NCBI GenBank assembly: GCA_013349285.1 | Contig: DUZU01000007.1 | Span: forward strand, 21,223 to 85,222 | Direction: 5' to 3' | DNA from: Deltaproteobacteria bacterium | GTDB lineage: Bacteria > Desulfobacterota > Desulfobulbia > Desulfobulbales > Desulfurivibrionaceae | DNA: 64,000 nucleotides | Shown here: piece by piece, positions 8,461 through 17,235 of the stretch | Layout: every line of letters begins with the position of its first letter | Position numbering within the stretch: position 1 is the stretch's first letter | Made by a program: the position numbers and the translations under genes | The notes under the pieces: generated by a model | Databases searched by the model: none | The model's input: the letters and a program-made list of their open reading frames with translations, nothing else | What the model was told of the DNA's origin: nothing

Positions 8461-10704
8461 TTACAGCAATTTGCCCATGAAATTAAAAGTACTCTGCCGA
8501 CTGCCGCCGCGGCCGGTGCCGCCAAGCTGCTTGAAAATAGCAGTCAGATCACCCTTGCGGGGCTGCATGTTGCACAGATCGACCACGATATACTGGATGC
8601 CATGGGCGGCAAGTTCAGGCACAAAGGGCAACAGAGAAAAGGGCTCCTGGGCCACGGCAAGGGTTTGCCCCCACCGCTTTTTCAGGATGACCACCTCTCC
8701 CTTGGGGCTGACCAGGGGCTGATCATATTTAAAAAACTGGGGCGCAAGCCTTGAGGTAAAGAGCGGCGGCTGGCCGTACACGGTAAGACCGACAGGGATT
8801 TCCGACTTATGGCTGCAAAAATCAACCAGATTGACCCGATCGGTTTCAATGGCGAGCTGACTGCCGAGCAAACCTAGATTGGCCAGGGCCCGCACACTCA
8901 CCGAATTAAGGACATTGACCGTATAATCGGCGAAAAGCCGCAGCTTGGCGGTGGGCCTGGGGCTGACTTTGGGCTCTCTGCCCTTGCGGGTATGGGCGAT
9001 AACCACCTTCTCATCCAGGTAGGCCATATCGAAAAAAAGCCGTTGGCTGATATGGCCGAGCTGCCAGGCATGGAACCCGCTTTGCTGTAAAGAGGAGATG
9101 GCGTCCCGGTAAAATGGAAGATCATCCTCAAGAATTATCGGCGGCAGCGCCCAGGTCAGCCGCCGCTGCAGGGGCACCAGACTCCTTTTATGACGGGCCA
9201 GTTGCCCGTAAGTCTCCTTGGTCAGAGAAATGACCACCCGAGCCGGCGGCGTGGGGGGATGCTGTTTCAAAAAATCAAGGTTATCTATCTTGAGCCACCA
9301 TTCAACCGGCAGCTGCACATCATGGCCGCGCCGGCCTTTGCCGCGCCCGGCCGGAACCCGGCCCTTACGGTCATCCGGTTTTTTTAAAACCATGCGTTTG
9401 GGCCGGCCCAGCAGACTGTGGACAATCTGCTGCATATACGCTTTTTCGGTAAGGGATTGCACCTGCTTGGCAAAGCGGCCGGGATTAACCCCCTTGCCTT
9501 TACCCACCTTCTGCAGTCGTTCACTCACATCAACCTTGAACAGGCTGTCCCCTTTATTGACCGCCTCCGGCATCAACAAAGTCACCCGGCAGCCCTCCTC
9601 AGCTCTGGGTACCGAACGGCCGTTGACCACAAGCTCTTTCAGGGTAAAGCCTTGCCGCTCACCGCTCTTTTCCTGATGCACCCGCAACCGGTCGCCGCTG
9701 CGCACCGTTTCCTTCAGGGTCAGGGTCGCCCGGCCGTCGGCAAACTTATCGATTTTGCCCAAAAATATTCCCACATTGCCGGAATGCTGCGGAACGATAA
9801 TATCCGTGGGCCCACCGCTCAGGAAATAACCGGGCGAGGCCTTGCGGCCCATGGCCATACTCAACATATCCTCGGCATCGGCCAGGGCCTTGTCGTCACC
9901 CGGCTGATCAAGCACCTGCCGGTAAGCACGGACCACGGACGACACATACTGCGGGTTGCGCATCCGCCCCTCGATCTTCAGGGAAGATACCCCGGCGGCC
10001 TGCAGACGGGGGATGAGCTTTAGCCCGGAGAGATCATTCATGGAAAAAAGATACCCGGCCTGGGACTTATCTCCCTTGCCGCCCCAGGTATAACGCCGAC
10101 GGCATGGTTGCACGCAACGGCCCCTCAGGCCGCTTTTGCCGCCGAGATAACTGCTGAACAGGCATAACCCGGAGTAGCTGAAACAGAGTGCGCCATGGAC
10201 AAAGACCTCAAGTTCCACCTCACTCTGCGGGCTGATCCGGCCAATCTCCTCAATAGGCAACTCCCGCGCCAACACCACCCGCTTAAAGCCCATTTCCGTA
10301 AACTGCCGCACGGCCATGGAATTATGGGCGCCCATCAGGGTACTGGCATGGAGGCGCAACCTGGGGAAATAGCGATGGGCGATATGGTAGATCCCCAGGT
10401 CCTGCATGATGATGGCATCCGGCTTCAAGGCGTCGAGGGCGCCGAGGATCTCCACGGCCTGCCCCACCTCTTCCTCCCGCATCAGGCTGTTCATCGCCAT
10501 GTAAACCTTGACCCCGTTTTTATGACCGTAGTCGATCATGGCGGCGACCTCGGCCAGAGTAAAATGTTTGGCCAGAGCCCGGGCATTAAAGGCGGGCGCC
10601 CCGATATAGACGGCATCCGCCCCCGCGGCAACCGCCGCTTCAAAGGCTTCGATAGTACCGGCCGGGGCCAGCAGTTCCATTGTTTGGTTTGATTTAGTTA
10701 CCAT
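8461..10704 (-). CDS. Peptidase U32 family protein, RlhA/YegQ-like
   Basis: 747 residues. The N-terminal U32 TIM-barrel domain opens with ELLAPAG and GADAVYIG. It carries the family signature around 164-181 (ELEVFVHGALCFSYSGLC) and cysteines 174, 181, 197 and 201, which in characterised relatives hold an iron-sulfur cluster. A long C-terminal part (from about 400) contains a collagenase-like DUF3656-type region and a second barrel-like segment. Relatives RlhA and TrhP/YegQ hydroxylate 23S rRNA or tRNA using prephenate, and UbiU/V act in anaerobic quinone hydroxylation. The length and domain layout fit RlhA best. The old name peptidase is probably misleading. Which RNA is modified cannot be read here. 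Single gene, transcribed away from ClC. Confidence 0.75.
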   Translation of the reverse strand: MVTKSNQTMELLAPAGTIEAFEAAVAAGADAVYIGAPAFNARALAKHFTLAEVAAMIDYGHKNGVKVYMAMNSLMREEEVGQAVEILGALDALKPDAIIMQDLGIYHIAHRYFPRLRLHASTLMGAHNSMAVRQFTEMGFKRVVLARELPIEEIGRISPQSEVELEVFVHGALCFSYSGLCLFSSYLGGKSGLRGRCVQPCRRRYTWGGKGDKSQAGYLFSMNDLSGLKLIPRLQAAGVSSLKIEGRMRNPQYVSSVVRAYRQVLDQPGDDKALADAEDMLSMAMGRKASPGYFLSGGPTDIIVPQHSGNVGIFLGKIDKFADGRATLTLKETVRSGDRLRVHQEKSGERQGFTLKELVVNGRSVPRAEEGCRVTLLMPEAVNKGDSLFKVDVSERLQKVGKGKGVNPGRFAKQVQSLTEKAYMQQIVHSLLGRPKRMVLKKPDDRKGRVPAGRGKGRRGHDVQLPVEWWLKIDNLDFLKQHPPTPPARVVISLTKETYGQLARHKRSLVPLQRRLTWALPPIILEDDLPFYRDAISSLQQSGFHAWQLGHISQRLFFDMAYLDEKVVIAHTRKGREPKVSPRPTAKLRLFADYTVNVLNSVSVRALANLGLLGSQLAIETDRVNLVDFCSHKSEIPVGLTVYGQPPLFTSRLAPQFFKYDQPLVSPKGEVVILKKRWGQTLAVAQEPFSLLPFVPELAAHGIQYIVVDLCNMQPRKGDLTAIFKQLGGTGRGGSRQSTFNFMGKLL

Positions 10705-10740
10705 TTATCACGATTAAGTCGAAAACGACCATTTGCTCCT

Positions 10741-10769
10741 TTGATTAATATTATCACAACCCTTATACT
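10741..10769 (+). promoter_or_regulatory. Sigma-70 promoter for the ClC transporter gene
   Basis: TTGATT (10741-10746), exactly 17 bases, TATACT (10764-10769). Predicted start near 10776, giving a leader of about 95 bases. Confidence 0.6.
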
Positions 10770-10871
10770 GTTTTTTAACGGAATGGGCACTCAAATAGAA
10801 ATTACCCATAACCTGTCAATGACCGGCGCCTAAGCCTTGTCATTCTCTTTTTCGCCATTTACAGTGTGATC

Positions 10872-12998
10872 ATGTTGAAAAAGTTTTTTACCAGGTTGCT
10901 TGATACGCTGGCCCCCAGGGAGGGGTTGCTCCTGATGGGGCTCGCCGTGGCGGTCGGCGCCGGAACCGGGCTGGCCGCGGTTTTTTTTATCAGGCTCATC
11001 TCATTTATCCATAATTTTTCCTATGGCGGGGCAGTCGAACTGCTGCCCGCCCTTGGCCGCTGGTGGTTTGTCATCATCCCGGTGATCGGCGCCCTGATCA
11101 GCGGCCCGATTATCGCCTATTTTGCGCCGGAAGCCAAAGGGCATGGGGTGCCGGAGGTCATGAGCGCTCTGATTATGCGCGGCGGGCGCATCAGACCCCG
11201 GGTGGCGCTGGCCAAGATCTTCGCTTCGGCCCTGTGCATCGGCAGCGGCGGTTCCGCCGGCCGCGAAGGACCCATCGTCCAGGTCGGCTCAACCTTGGGC
11301 TCGGTTGCCGGGCAATGGCTGGGCCTATCCGATGAACGACTCAAAAACCTGGTGGCTTGCGGCGCGGCGGCAGGCATCGCCGCCACCTTTAACGCGCCCA
11401 TTGCCGGAGTTGTTTTTGCGGCGGAGGTGCTGTTAAGCGAGCTGCAGGTATCGGTGTTCAGCAACGTGGTTATCTCGGCGGTTTCCGCCTCCATTGTCAG
11501 CCAGATCTTTCTCGGCGCGAGGCCGGCCTTCGTGGTGCCGGGCTATGCCATGCACTCGCCCTGGGAAATCATGCTCTATGTCATCCTCGGCTTTATCGCC
11601 GCCCTGGTCGGCATTATGTTTATTCGCATGCTCAATGCCAGCGAAGACCTGTTTGACCGCTGGCAATTCCCCGCGTATCTCAAACCGGCGCTGGGCGCCC
11701 TGCTCCTCGGCCTGCTGGCATACGGCTATCCCCACGTTTCGAGCATGATGGAGGTCTATGGCAGCGAAACCAGACTGGGGCTGCCCCTGATCAACAACAT
11801 GCCCCATGTCTACGGCTCGGGTTTCGAATTCCTTGATCAGGTGCTGAAGGGGCAGGCGCCATTCTGGCTGTTAGCCCTGCTCATCATCTTGAAACCCCTG
11901 GCCACCTCTTTTACCCTGGGCTCGGGTAACTCCGGCGGCGTTTTCGCGCCATCGCTTTTTACCGGCGCCATGCTCGGCGGCGCCTTCGGCTATCTGGCCC
12001 GCGGAATTTTTCCGGAGATGGAAATCGAGGTCGGCGCCTACGCCCTGGTCGGCATGGCCGCCGTTTTTGCGGCAACCGCCCGGGCGCCGCTGACCTCCAT
12101 GTTGATCGTTTTCGAGATGAGCAACGATTATCGACTGATCCTACCGTTAATGGCGGCCGGCATGGTCGCCTCTTCCGTGGCCGAATGGCTGCACCCGGAT
12201 TCGATCTACACCATAAAATTGAGCAAAAAAGGGATTCGCTTCCGTTCCGGCAAATATCTCGACGTCATGCAGGGAGTGATGGTCGAGGAGATGATGGAAA
12301 AAAACCCCATCACCATGCACAGTTCTCAAAGCGTGGCCGAACTTTTCGCCGCGCTCCAAGAGACCCATCTGCACGGCTTCCCGGTCCAAGATGAGACTGG
12401 CAACCTTTATGGCATCGTTACCATTCAGGATCTGGAGCGAACCATTCAAAAACTTGAAAACAACAAACAACCCGACAAGCCCACTCTCAGGGATATCAAG
12501 GTCGGCGACGTCGCCACCCCGGACCCGGTCACCGTATTTCCCGATGAACCGATCTGGTCGGCAATCCATAAAATGGCGCCCCGGGATCTTGAGCGATTGC
12601 CGGTGGTCTCCCGGCGGAACCCCGCCCGCATGGTCGGCCTTATCAGTCGCAGCGATATCCTGCGGGCCTATGATGTTGCCCTGGTTCGCCAGCAGCACGA
12701 GCAGTACGACCAGGCCAGGCTGAACCTGCGCACCGCAAAATATCTTGAATTTATCGATGTGATCGTCGACCGGGACTGCCCTTATGTTGAGCATAACCTG
12801 GCCGAAATCCCCCTGCCGAAAAATGCCAATCTGGTCTCCATCGAGCGGGACGGCCTGATCCTTATCCCCCATGGCGACACCAAGATCATGGCGGCGGACA
12901 AAATCACCATTCTCTGTCGCAAAGAACTTATCGGCAAAATCCGTTCACTGCTGGGTTCAGGAAAAATTGGAGGAGGAAAATGTTTGAGCAAATCCTAG
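10872..12998 (+). CDS. ClC-type chloride channel/antiporter with CBS pair and TrkA-C domain
   Basis: About 708 residues. The ClC membrane core carries the selectivity motifs GHGVPEV (near 92-98), GSGGSAGREGP (near 124-134) and GSGNSGGVFAP. The GREGP glutamate is the gating residue, and its presence is compatible with Cl-/H+ exchange. A cytoplasmic CBS pair follows (from about 455, around ITMHSSQSVAELF and PDPVTVFPDEPI), where adenine nucleotides usually bind. The protein closes with a TrkA-C/RCK-C domain (about 630-700). This combination suggests ligand-gated anion transport. The ATG at 10872 is preferred; an in-frame GTG at 10866 is two codons upstream. No strong ribosome site is visible for either. 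A consensus-like promoter lies at 10741, and the 3' end overlaps the next gene by 19 bases. Confidence 0.9.
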   Translation: MLKKFFTRLLDTLAPREGLLLMGLAVAVGAGTGLAAVFFIRLISFIHNFSYGGAVELLPALGRWWFVIIPVIGALISGPIIAYFAPEAKGHGVPEVMSALIMRGGRIRPRVALAKIFASALCIGSGGSAGREGPIVQVGSTLGSVAGQWLGLSDERLKNLVACGAAAGIAATFNAPIAGVVFAAEVLLSELQVSVFSNVVISAVSASIVSQIFLGARPAFVVPGYAMHSPWEIMLYVILGFIAALVGIMFIRMLNASEDLFDRWQFPAYLKPALGALLLGLLAYGYPHVSSMMEVYGSETRLGLPLINNMPHVYGSGFEFLDQVLKGQAPFWLLALLIILKPLATSFTLGSGNSGGVFAPSLFTGAMLGGAFGYLARGIFPEMEIEVGAYALVGMAAVFAATARAPLTSMLIVFEMSNDYRLILPLMAAGMVASSVAEWLHPDSIYTIKLSKKGIRFRSGKYLDVMQGVMVEEMMEKNPITMHSSQSVAELFAALQETHLHGFPVQDETGNLYGIVTIQDLERTIQKLENNKQPDKPTLRDIKVGDVATPDPVTVFPDEPIWSAIHKMAPRDLERLPVVSRRNPARMVGLISRSDILRAYDVALVRQQHEQYDQARLNLRTAKYLEFIDVIVDRDCPYVEHNLAEIPLPKNANLVSIERDGLILIPHGDTKIMAADKITILCRKELIGKIRSLLGSGKIGGGKCLSKS

Positions 12999-13279
12999 AA
13001 GTTATGCCGGATGGCTACGGCTATTATCTTGCCGGGGCCACCTGTGCGGCCATAATTGTGCTGAATATTTTCGACCGGAAAAAAGCGCAACAGCTCATCA
13101 AAGGAGCAATCACCATCATCGCCCTGTTCATTGCGGCGATGGTTGTTTATACCATTTATATCAAGGCCCAAAGCGAAGGTGATTTTGAGCGGCTAAGAAA
13201 GGGCGACCAGGAAAAGGAATCGAGCAATCCCCGTTACTATCAAGACCTTGATAAAAAATACAACCTTGACCAGCAATAA
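12980..13279 (+). CDS. Small two-helix membrane protein, unknown function
   Basis: 99 residues with two membrane segments (about 16-31 and 42-61) and a charged, Asp/Lys-rich C-terminal tail. A near-perfect ggaggagg site sits before the ATG inside the end of the ClC gene, and the 19-base overlap implies translational coupling. I do not recognise the family. The coupling suggests it works with, or is at least made in proportion to, the ClC transporter. Confidence 0.65.
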   Translation: MFEQILEVMPDGYGYYLAGATCAAIIVLNIFDRKKAQQLIKGAITIIALFIAAMVVYTIYIKAQSEGDFERLRKGDQEKESSNPRYYQDLDKKYNLDQQ

Positions 13280-13316
13280 AAAAAGGCGGTAAGGGGGTAA
13301 ACCCTTTGCCGCCTTG
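13276..13316 (-). terminator. Terminator of the rhodanese lipoprotein gene
   Basis: aaggcggtaaggg (13283-13295) pairs with ccctttgccgcctt (13302-13315) with one G-T pair and one bulge. The A-run to its left gives the T-tract on the minus strand, so it serves the minus-strand gene. The hairpin may also mark the end of the ClC transcript, though without a T-run. Confidence 0.75.
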
Positions 13317-13338
13317 ATCAGCTAACCACAAAAAAATT

Positions 13339-13794
13339 CTATTTATACTGCAAGGGCAGTCCGGCCTTTTTCCAAGCGGAAATGCCGCCGCTGAGATTGT
13401 AGATTTCCGGATACCCTTTGCGGTAGTAATATTGACCGATCCCATAACTGCGACCGCCGACGGCACAGACCAGCAACATGGGCTGCCCGGTGGGCAAACT
13501 CGCCCTGCCCTTGGCCAGATCACTCATCGGAATCAGCCGGGAGCCTTCAATATAACCCTCCCGCAACTCATCCGGTTCCCGGACATCAATGAGCAACAGA
13601 TCTTGGCGATTACCGAGCATAAACTGCGCCTCCTGGGGGGTCACCGACCGAAAAACCGAAGCCGCCGAAGAGGTTTTCGCTACCGCCGTGCCCGGCTCCG
13701 ATCCGGCCTGGGATTCAGGCTTATCGCCGGAACATGAAACAACCATGGCCAAGAGCAGAATCATTGTCCAAAATATTTTAAAATACCCTTTCAT
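13339..13794 (-). CDS. Rhodanese-domain lipoprotein
   Basis: 151 residues. A lipoprotein signal peptide ends in the lipobox VVSC (Cys21). A Ser/Ala-rich linker and a single rhodanese domain follow (from about 48), with LLLIDVREPDELREGYIEG and the active-site loop LLVCAVGGRS. The catalytic cysteine is present, so sulfur transfer or persulfide carriage outside the cytoplasmic membrane is likely. The next residue, Ala, differs from the positively charged loop of true thiosulfate sulfurtransferases. The ATG at 13794 follows an aggggaaaagg site; a GTG one codon earlier is also possible. A sulfur-carrier role would suit a sulfur-metabolising organism, but that is inference. Confidence 0.8.
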   Translation of the reverse strand: MKGYFKIFWTMILLLAMVVSCSGDKPESQAGSEPGTAVAKTSSAASVFRSVTPQEAQFMLGNRQDLLLIDVREPDELREGYIEGSRLIPMSDLAKGRASLPTGQPMLLVCAVGGRSYGIGQYYYRKGYPEIYNLSGGISAWKKAGLPLQYK

Positions 13795-13797
13795 CAC

Positions 13798-14125
13798 CTT
13801 TTCCCCTATCTAATTTCGATCAAAACACCCAACCAGGCGGGCAGAGATAATAACCTTAGCAAGTAAATCATCGGCCAAAAACAACCGTGATATTTATAAG
13901 CACAACCATCCGATTTTGCAACGACTTCCACAAAAAAAACACCTCGCGGCCCAGGCCACCACCATGATCAACCAACTGCTTTATCGTAACTTTCAACAAC
14001 AACCCCCTCTATTTTTCAATTTCTTACAAAAACAAGTTGAAAACATTTAATCATTTTATTAAATTACTATATTTAAGAACTTAATTATATTCTTATATGC
14101 GCTCTTTATTTTTGCGAGGAAACCA
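13798..14125. other. AT-rich intergenic region before the heptad-repeat gene pair
   Basis: No coding frame is recognised. The rhodanese promoter must lie in the left part. On the right, TTGAAA (14037-14042), 17 bases and TAAATT (14060-14065) form a plausible promoter for the gene at 14126, whose ribosome site is gcgaggaaacc. Confidence 0.4.
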
Positions 14126-15286
14126 ATGATCAAAAAAATATTCACCCTCTTTTGCCTGCTTCTATTGACCGGAGCCCTGGCTGAACCTGCCCGGGCCGGC
14201 CTGACCACGGAGCTACAGACCCTGGTCAGCCAAGGCGCCATCTTAAAAAATGAGTTATCAGACATTGCCGTTGGCCAAGGCAATACCTGTAGCCAACTGG
14301 GGAGCCTGAACAGCTCGTTCGCAACTTACCTGACCGCGGTTGAGCTTATCACCAGTCAACTTTCCGCTCCGTTATCCATCAGCCTCGATGACCTCGCCGC
14401 CCTGGACGATCTCTCCTCTTTGACCTATTTCATGTCGGCGGATAGCACCAGAATATCATGGGAACTAAGGGGGATCGAAGATAGCGCCGAGTTATTCGAA
14501 TACCGGGCCGCTCTCAGCGCCATGCTTACCTTATCCAAGGATATCGGCACCATGGCCAACCGCATTCTGGAAATGGCGGATCGGATCCTGGTCATGACCG
14601 ACAATATCGGCGCCATGGCGGATCGCATCCTGATCACTCAGCAGTTGCAGAACAGCAACATCGCCCTCACCCAGAATTCGCTTGGGGCAACCCAGCAGAA
14701 CATGGTCATCCTGAGCGACAGTATTTCTTCGATTGCTTACAACTTAAGCCTGGGCCTTATCCAGGACGACACCAATGCCCTGGTTGATGAAATGGGCATC
14801 ACTACCCTTACCAGTGACAACATGGCAAGTGAACTGGATCGACTGGCCGCACTCTCCAGCCTTCTGTTGGCAAACACCGTTAACCTTTACACCTGGATGA
14901 GCACGCAAAGCAGCCACGCCAGCCATTACATCAACGGCGACACCCTCACCGCCCTGGGAGATCTCTCCGCCATCAACCTGACCTTGGCCCAATCCCTGGA
15001 GCTATATGCCGACACCATCAACCAGTTGAGTCCCCTGACCCAAACCGCCGTCTTGGCCGAGGCCACGGCCGGCATGCTGCAATTAACCGCCGATATCGGA
15101 CAGATGGCAAACAGGATCATGGAGATGGCCGACAAAATAATCATTATGGCCGACAACATCGGGCTGATGGCAGATAATATTGTCGCCACCCAGGAACTCC
15201 AGCAGACCAATATCGAGCTAACTGAAAGTTCACTGCTCACTGCCCAAAACACTACCATTTCCGTGATCAAAAACATGGGGCTCTAG
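14126..15286 (+). CDS. Secreted heptad-block protein, first of a tandem pair
   Basis: 386 residues with a clear signal peptide (about 1-24, ending ARA). The protein is an internal duplication. Residues about 131-195 and 311-386 carry the same module, in which heptads of the pattern I-x-x-M-A-(D/N)-(R/N/K) follow one another without a break (IGTMANR, ILEMADR, ILVMTDN, IGAMADR). A Gln/Asn/Thr-rich tail starting TQxLQ follows each. The regular heptads with hydrophobic a/d positions predict a helical bundle or coiled coil. No enzyme motif and no membrane anchor beyond the signal is seen. Only one Cys occurs in the mature part. The neighbour at 15317 is a paralogue with the same architecture, so duplication happened at both gene and domain level. 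Export to periplasm or outside is likely; function is unknown. Confidence 0.75.
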   Translation: MIKKIFTLFCLLLLTGALAEPARAGLTTELQTLVSQGAILKNELSDIAVGQGNTCSQLGSLNSSFATYLTAVELITSQLSAPLSISLDDLAALDDLSSLTYFMSADSTRISWELRGIEDSAELFEYRAALSAMLTLSKDIGTMANRILEMADRILVMTDNIGAMADRILITQQLQNSNIALTQNSLGATQQNMVILSDSISSIAYNLSLGLIQDDTNALVDEMGITTLTSDNMASELDRLAALSSLLLANTVNLYTWMSTQSSHASHYINGDTLTALGDLSAINLTLAQSLELYADTINQLSPLTQTAVLAEATAGMLQLTADIGQMANRIMEMADKIIIMADNIGLMADNIVATQELQQTNIELTESSLLTAQNTTISVIKNMGL

Positions 15287-15316
15287 GATCAAGAGCTTAG
15301 CTTGAGGAAAAATAAA

Positions 15317-16489
15317 ATGACCTTGTTTATTCGCAACCTGTTAATCCCGACCCTTGGCCTGCTGGCCGCCCTTACCCTGCAACCGACAACTGCCGCGGCC
15401 GCCATCCTGGACGAGTTGCGAGGACTCGTCAGCCAGGCAAACAATCTCGACAGCCAACTAAAAACAATATCGCTGAGCACCGACAGCATCTGCGCCCCCC
15501 TGGTGGCGGCCAACCAACAAGCGCGAGAAATGATCGACAGCATCAACCTGGTTGATCAAAGCCTTGCCGCCCCGATCCAGATCGATGATGAAATGATGAC
15601 CGCCTTTGACGAGCTTTTTTACGCAAGCGCCAGCCTGGCCAATGAAGAGGTAAGACTGTCCGGCGACCTGACGGCCCTTTCTTCGACAACCAATGCCATC
15701 ACCTTAAAGGATGGCATTGTCGCCATGCTCCAACTTTCCGAGGATATCGGCACCATGGCCGACCGAATCGGCGAAATGGCGGACAAGATCCTGATCATGT
15801 CCGACAACATCGGCAGCATGGCGGACCGCATCCTGCTCACCCAGGAAATTCAGAACCAGAATATCCTCATCAGCCAACAGTCCATCCTCCAGACCCAGAC
15901 CAACATTCTCAGCCTGGTCGCGGTGGTGGAGAGCAGCAGCAATGACCTCGACCTCAATACGCTCATTGCCCAAGGAGAAACTTTGGCCGCCCAGATGGCG
16001 GCGGTTATCCTCAACCCTTTCACCATGGCAACCCAGCTGCGCAATGTGGCCGAGGATGTGAACACCTTTCTCGCCGAAATCAAGACCACCAGTGACGTCA
16101 TTAATCAACAGGCAACGACCGGCACCATGACGATCAATGCGACAACCCTGACCAGCCTTGCCAATCTGTCCATCATGCTCACCTCGCTCGGCACGGCAAT
16201 GGATGGCTATGTCCTGGCCATTGAAGGACTGCAGGCCATGACCTCCAGCCGGACCCTGGAAGACGCCCTGGGCAGCATGCTGCAACTTTCCGCCGATATC
16301 GGGGTGATGGCCAACCGTATTCTGGAAATGGCGGACCTGATTCTCGAGATGGCCGACAACATCGGGATGATGGCCGACCAGATCATTGCCACCCAGGAGC
16401 TGCAGAGTGTTAATGTGGCTGCCACCCAGGCCTCGATTTTAGCGGCCCAGGATCTGGCAATTTCTTTGATTGCGGCAAGAAATCTGTAA
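15317..16489 (+). CDS. Secreted heptad-block protein, second of a tandem pair
   Basis: 390 residues with a signal peptide ending around TTAAAA. Like its upstream paralogue it has two copies of the heptad module. One is near 138-200 (IGTMADR, IGEMADK, ILIMSDN, IGSMADR, then TQEIQ). The other is at the very C-terminus (IGVMANR, ILEMADL, ILEMADN, IGMMADQ, then TQELQ). The intervening segments are helical, Thr/Ala/Leu-rich and more diverged. The start is the ATG at 15317, preceded by gagg at a suitable distance; a TTG at 15302 would place that site inside the coding region. It lies 30 bases after the first gene, so one transcript is likely. Conserved modules and drifting linkers suggest the heptad block is the functional unit. 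The family is not recognised. Confidence 0.75.
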   Translation: MTLFIRNLLIPTLGLLAALTLQPTTAAAAILDELRGLVSQANNLDSQLKTISLSTDSICAPLVAANQQAREMIDSINLVDQSLAAPIQIDDEMMTAFDELFYASASLANEEVRLSGDLTALSSTTNAITLKDGIVAMLQLSEDIGTMADRIGEMADKILIMSDNIGSMADRILLTQEIQNQNILISQQSILQTQTNILSLVAVVESSSNDLDLNTLIAQGETLAAQMAAVILNPFTMATQLRNVAEDVNTFLAEIKTTSDVINQQATTGTMTINATTLTSLANLSIMLTSLGTAMDGYVLAIEGLQAMTSSRTLEDALGSMLQLSADIGVMANRILEMADLILEMADNIGMMADQIIATQELQSVNVAATQASILAAQDLAISLIAARNL

Positions 16490-16527
16490 CAGAAGCCTCC
16501 GGGGCAGGCATTGGCCAAAAACAACGC

Positions 16528-17229
16528 TTAAAGCCAGACCTGCCCCTTCTTCCTCCCCCTGCCCCGCTTGAAAAACGGCAGCAAGGCCACCCCGGCCGCA
16601 AAACCGCCGACATGAGCCCACCAGGCGACCCCGCCCTCGACCAGTTTGCCCACAACAAGCTGGTGGACCGCTCCCTGCAAAAACTGAAAGACAAACCAGA
16701 ACCCGATAAAAAAGAAGGCGGGAATCTCGACCAGATAAAAAAAGATAAAAATTGGGGCAATGGTCAGAATCCTGGCCTTGGGATAAAGCAGAAAATAGGC
16801 GCCGATCACCCCGGAGATTGCGCCGCTTGCCCCGATCATCGGCGCCACGGAACCGGCATTGGAGAGATATTGGGCAAAAACGGAAACCACCCCGCACAAC
16901 AAATAAAAGGCCAGGTAACGGCCATGACCCATCCGATCCTCAACATTATCGCCAAAGATCCACAACATCCACATGTTGGAAACGATATGCAACAGGTTGC
17001 CATGGAGAAACATCGAACTGATCACGGTCGCATAGCTGTGGACGGTTAAGGCCGCCGCCGCTTTTTCGGCGGCAAAGCGCGCCGGAATAAAACCGTTACT
17101 GACAATAAAAGGCTCAAGACCGATTCCCAGGGAAAGCTCATACAGAAAAAAAACAACATTGACCCCGATCAACGCCAGGTTGACCCAGGGAAAAAGGGCG
17201 GATCGGATATTGTCTTTAAGGGGAAACAT
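16528..17229 (-). CDS. Rhomboid-family intramembrane serine protease
   Basis: 233 residues with about six membrane segments. Catalytic residues are visible: the GxSG motif GASGAISG with Ser135, and His206 in AWWAHVGGF. The upstream family motif HGNLLHIVSNMWMLWIFG is also intact. It cleaves membrane proteins within or near the bilayer; the substrate is unknown. The gene starts 6 bases after the stop of the histidine-kinase-like gene, so the two are probably one operon. The Arg/Lys-rich tail (KRGRGRKKGQ) is cytoplasmic. The window contains no obvious substrate. Confidence 0.9.
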   Translation of the reverse strand: MFPLKDNIRSALFPWVNLALIGVNVVFFLYELSLGIGLEPFIVSNGFIPARFAAEKAAAALTVHSYATVISSMFLHGNLLHIVSNMWMLWIFGDNVEDRMGHGRYLAFYLLCGVVSVFAQYLSNAGSVAPMIGASGAISGVIGAYFLLYPKARILTIAPIFIFFYLVEIPAFFFIGFWFVFQFLQGAVHQLVVGKLVEGGVAWWAHVGGFAAGVALLPFFKRGRGRKKGQVWL

Positions 17230-17235
17230 AAAGGA

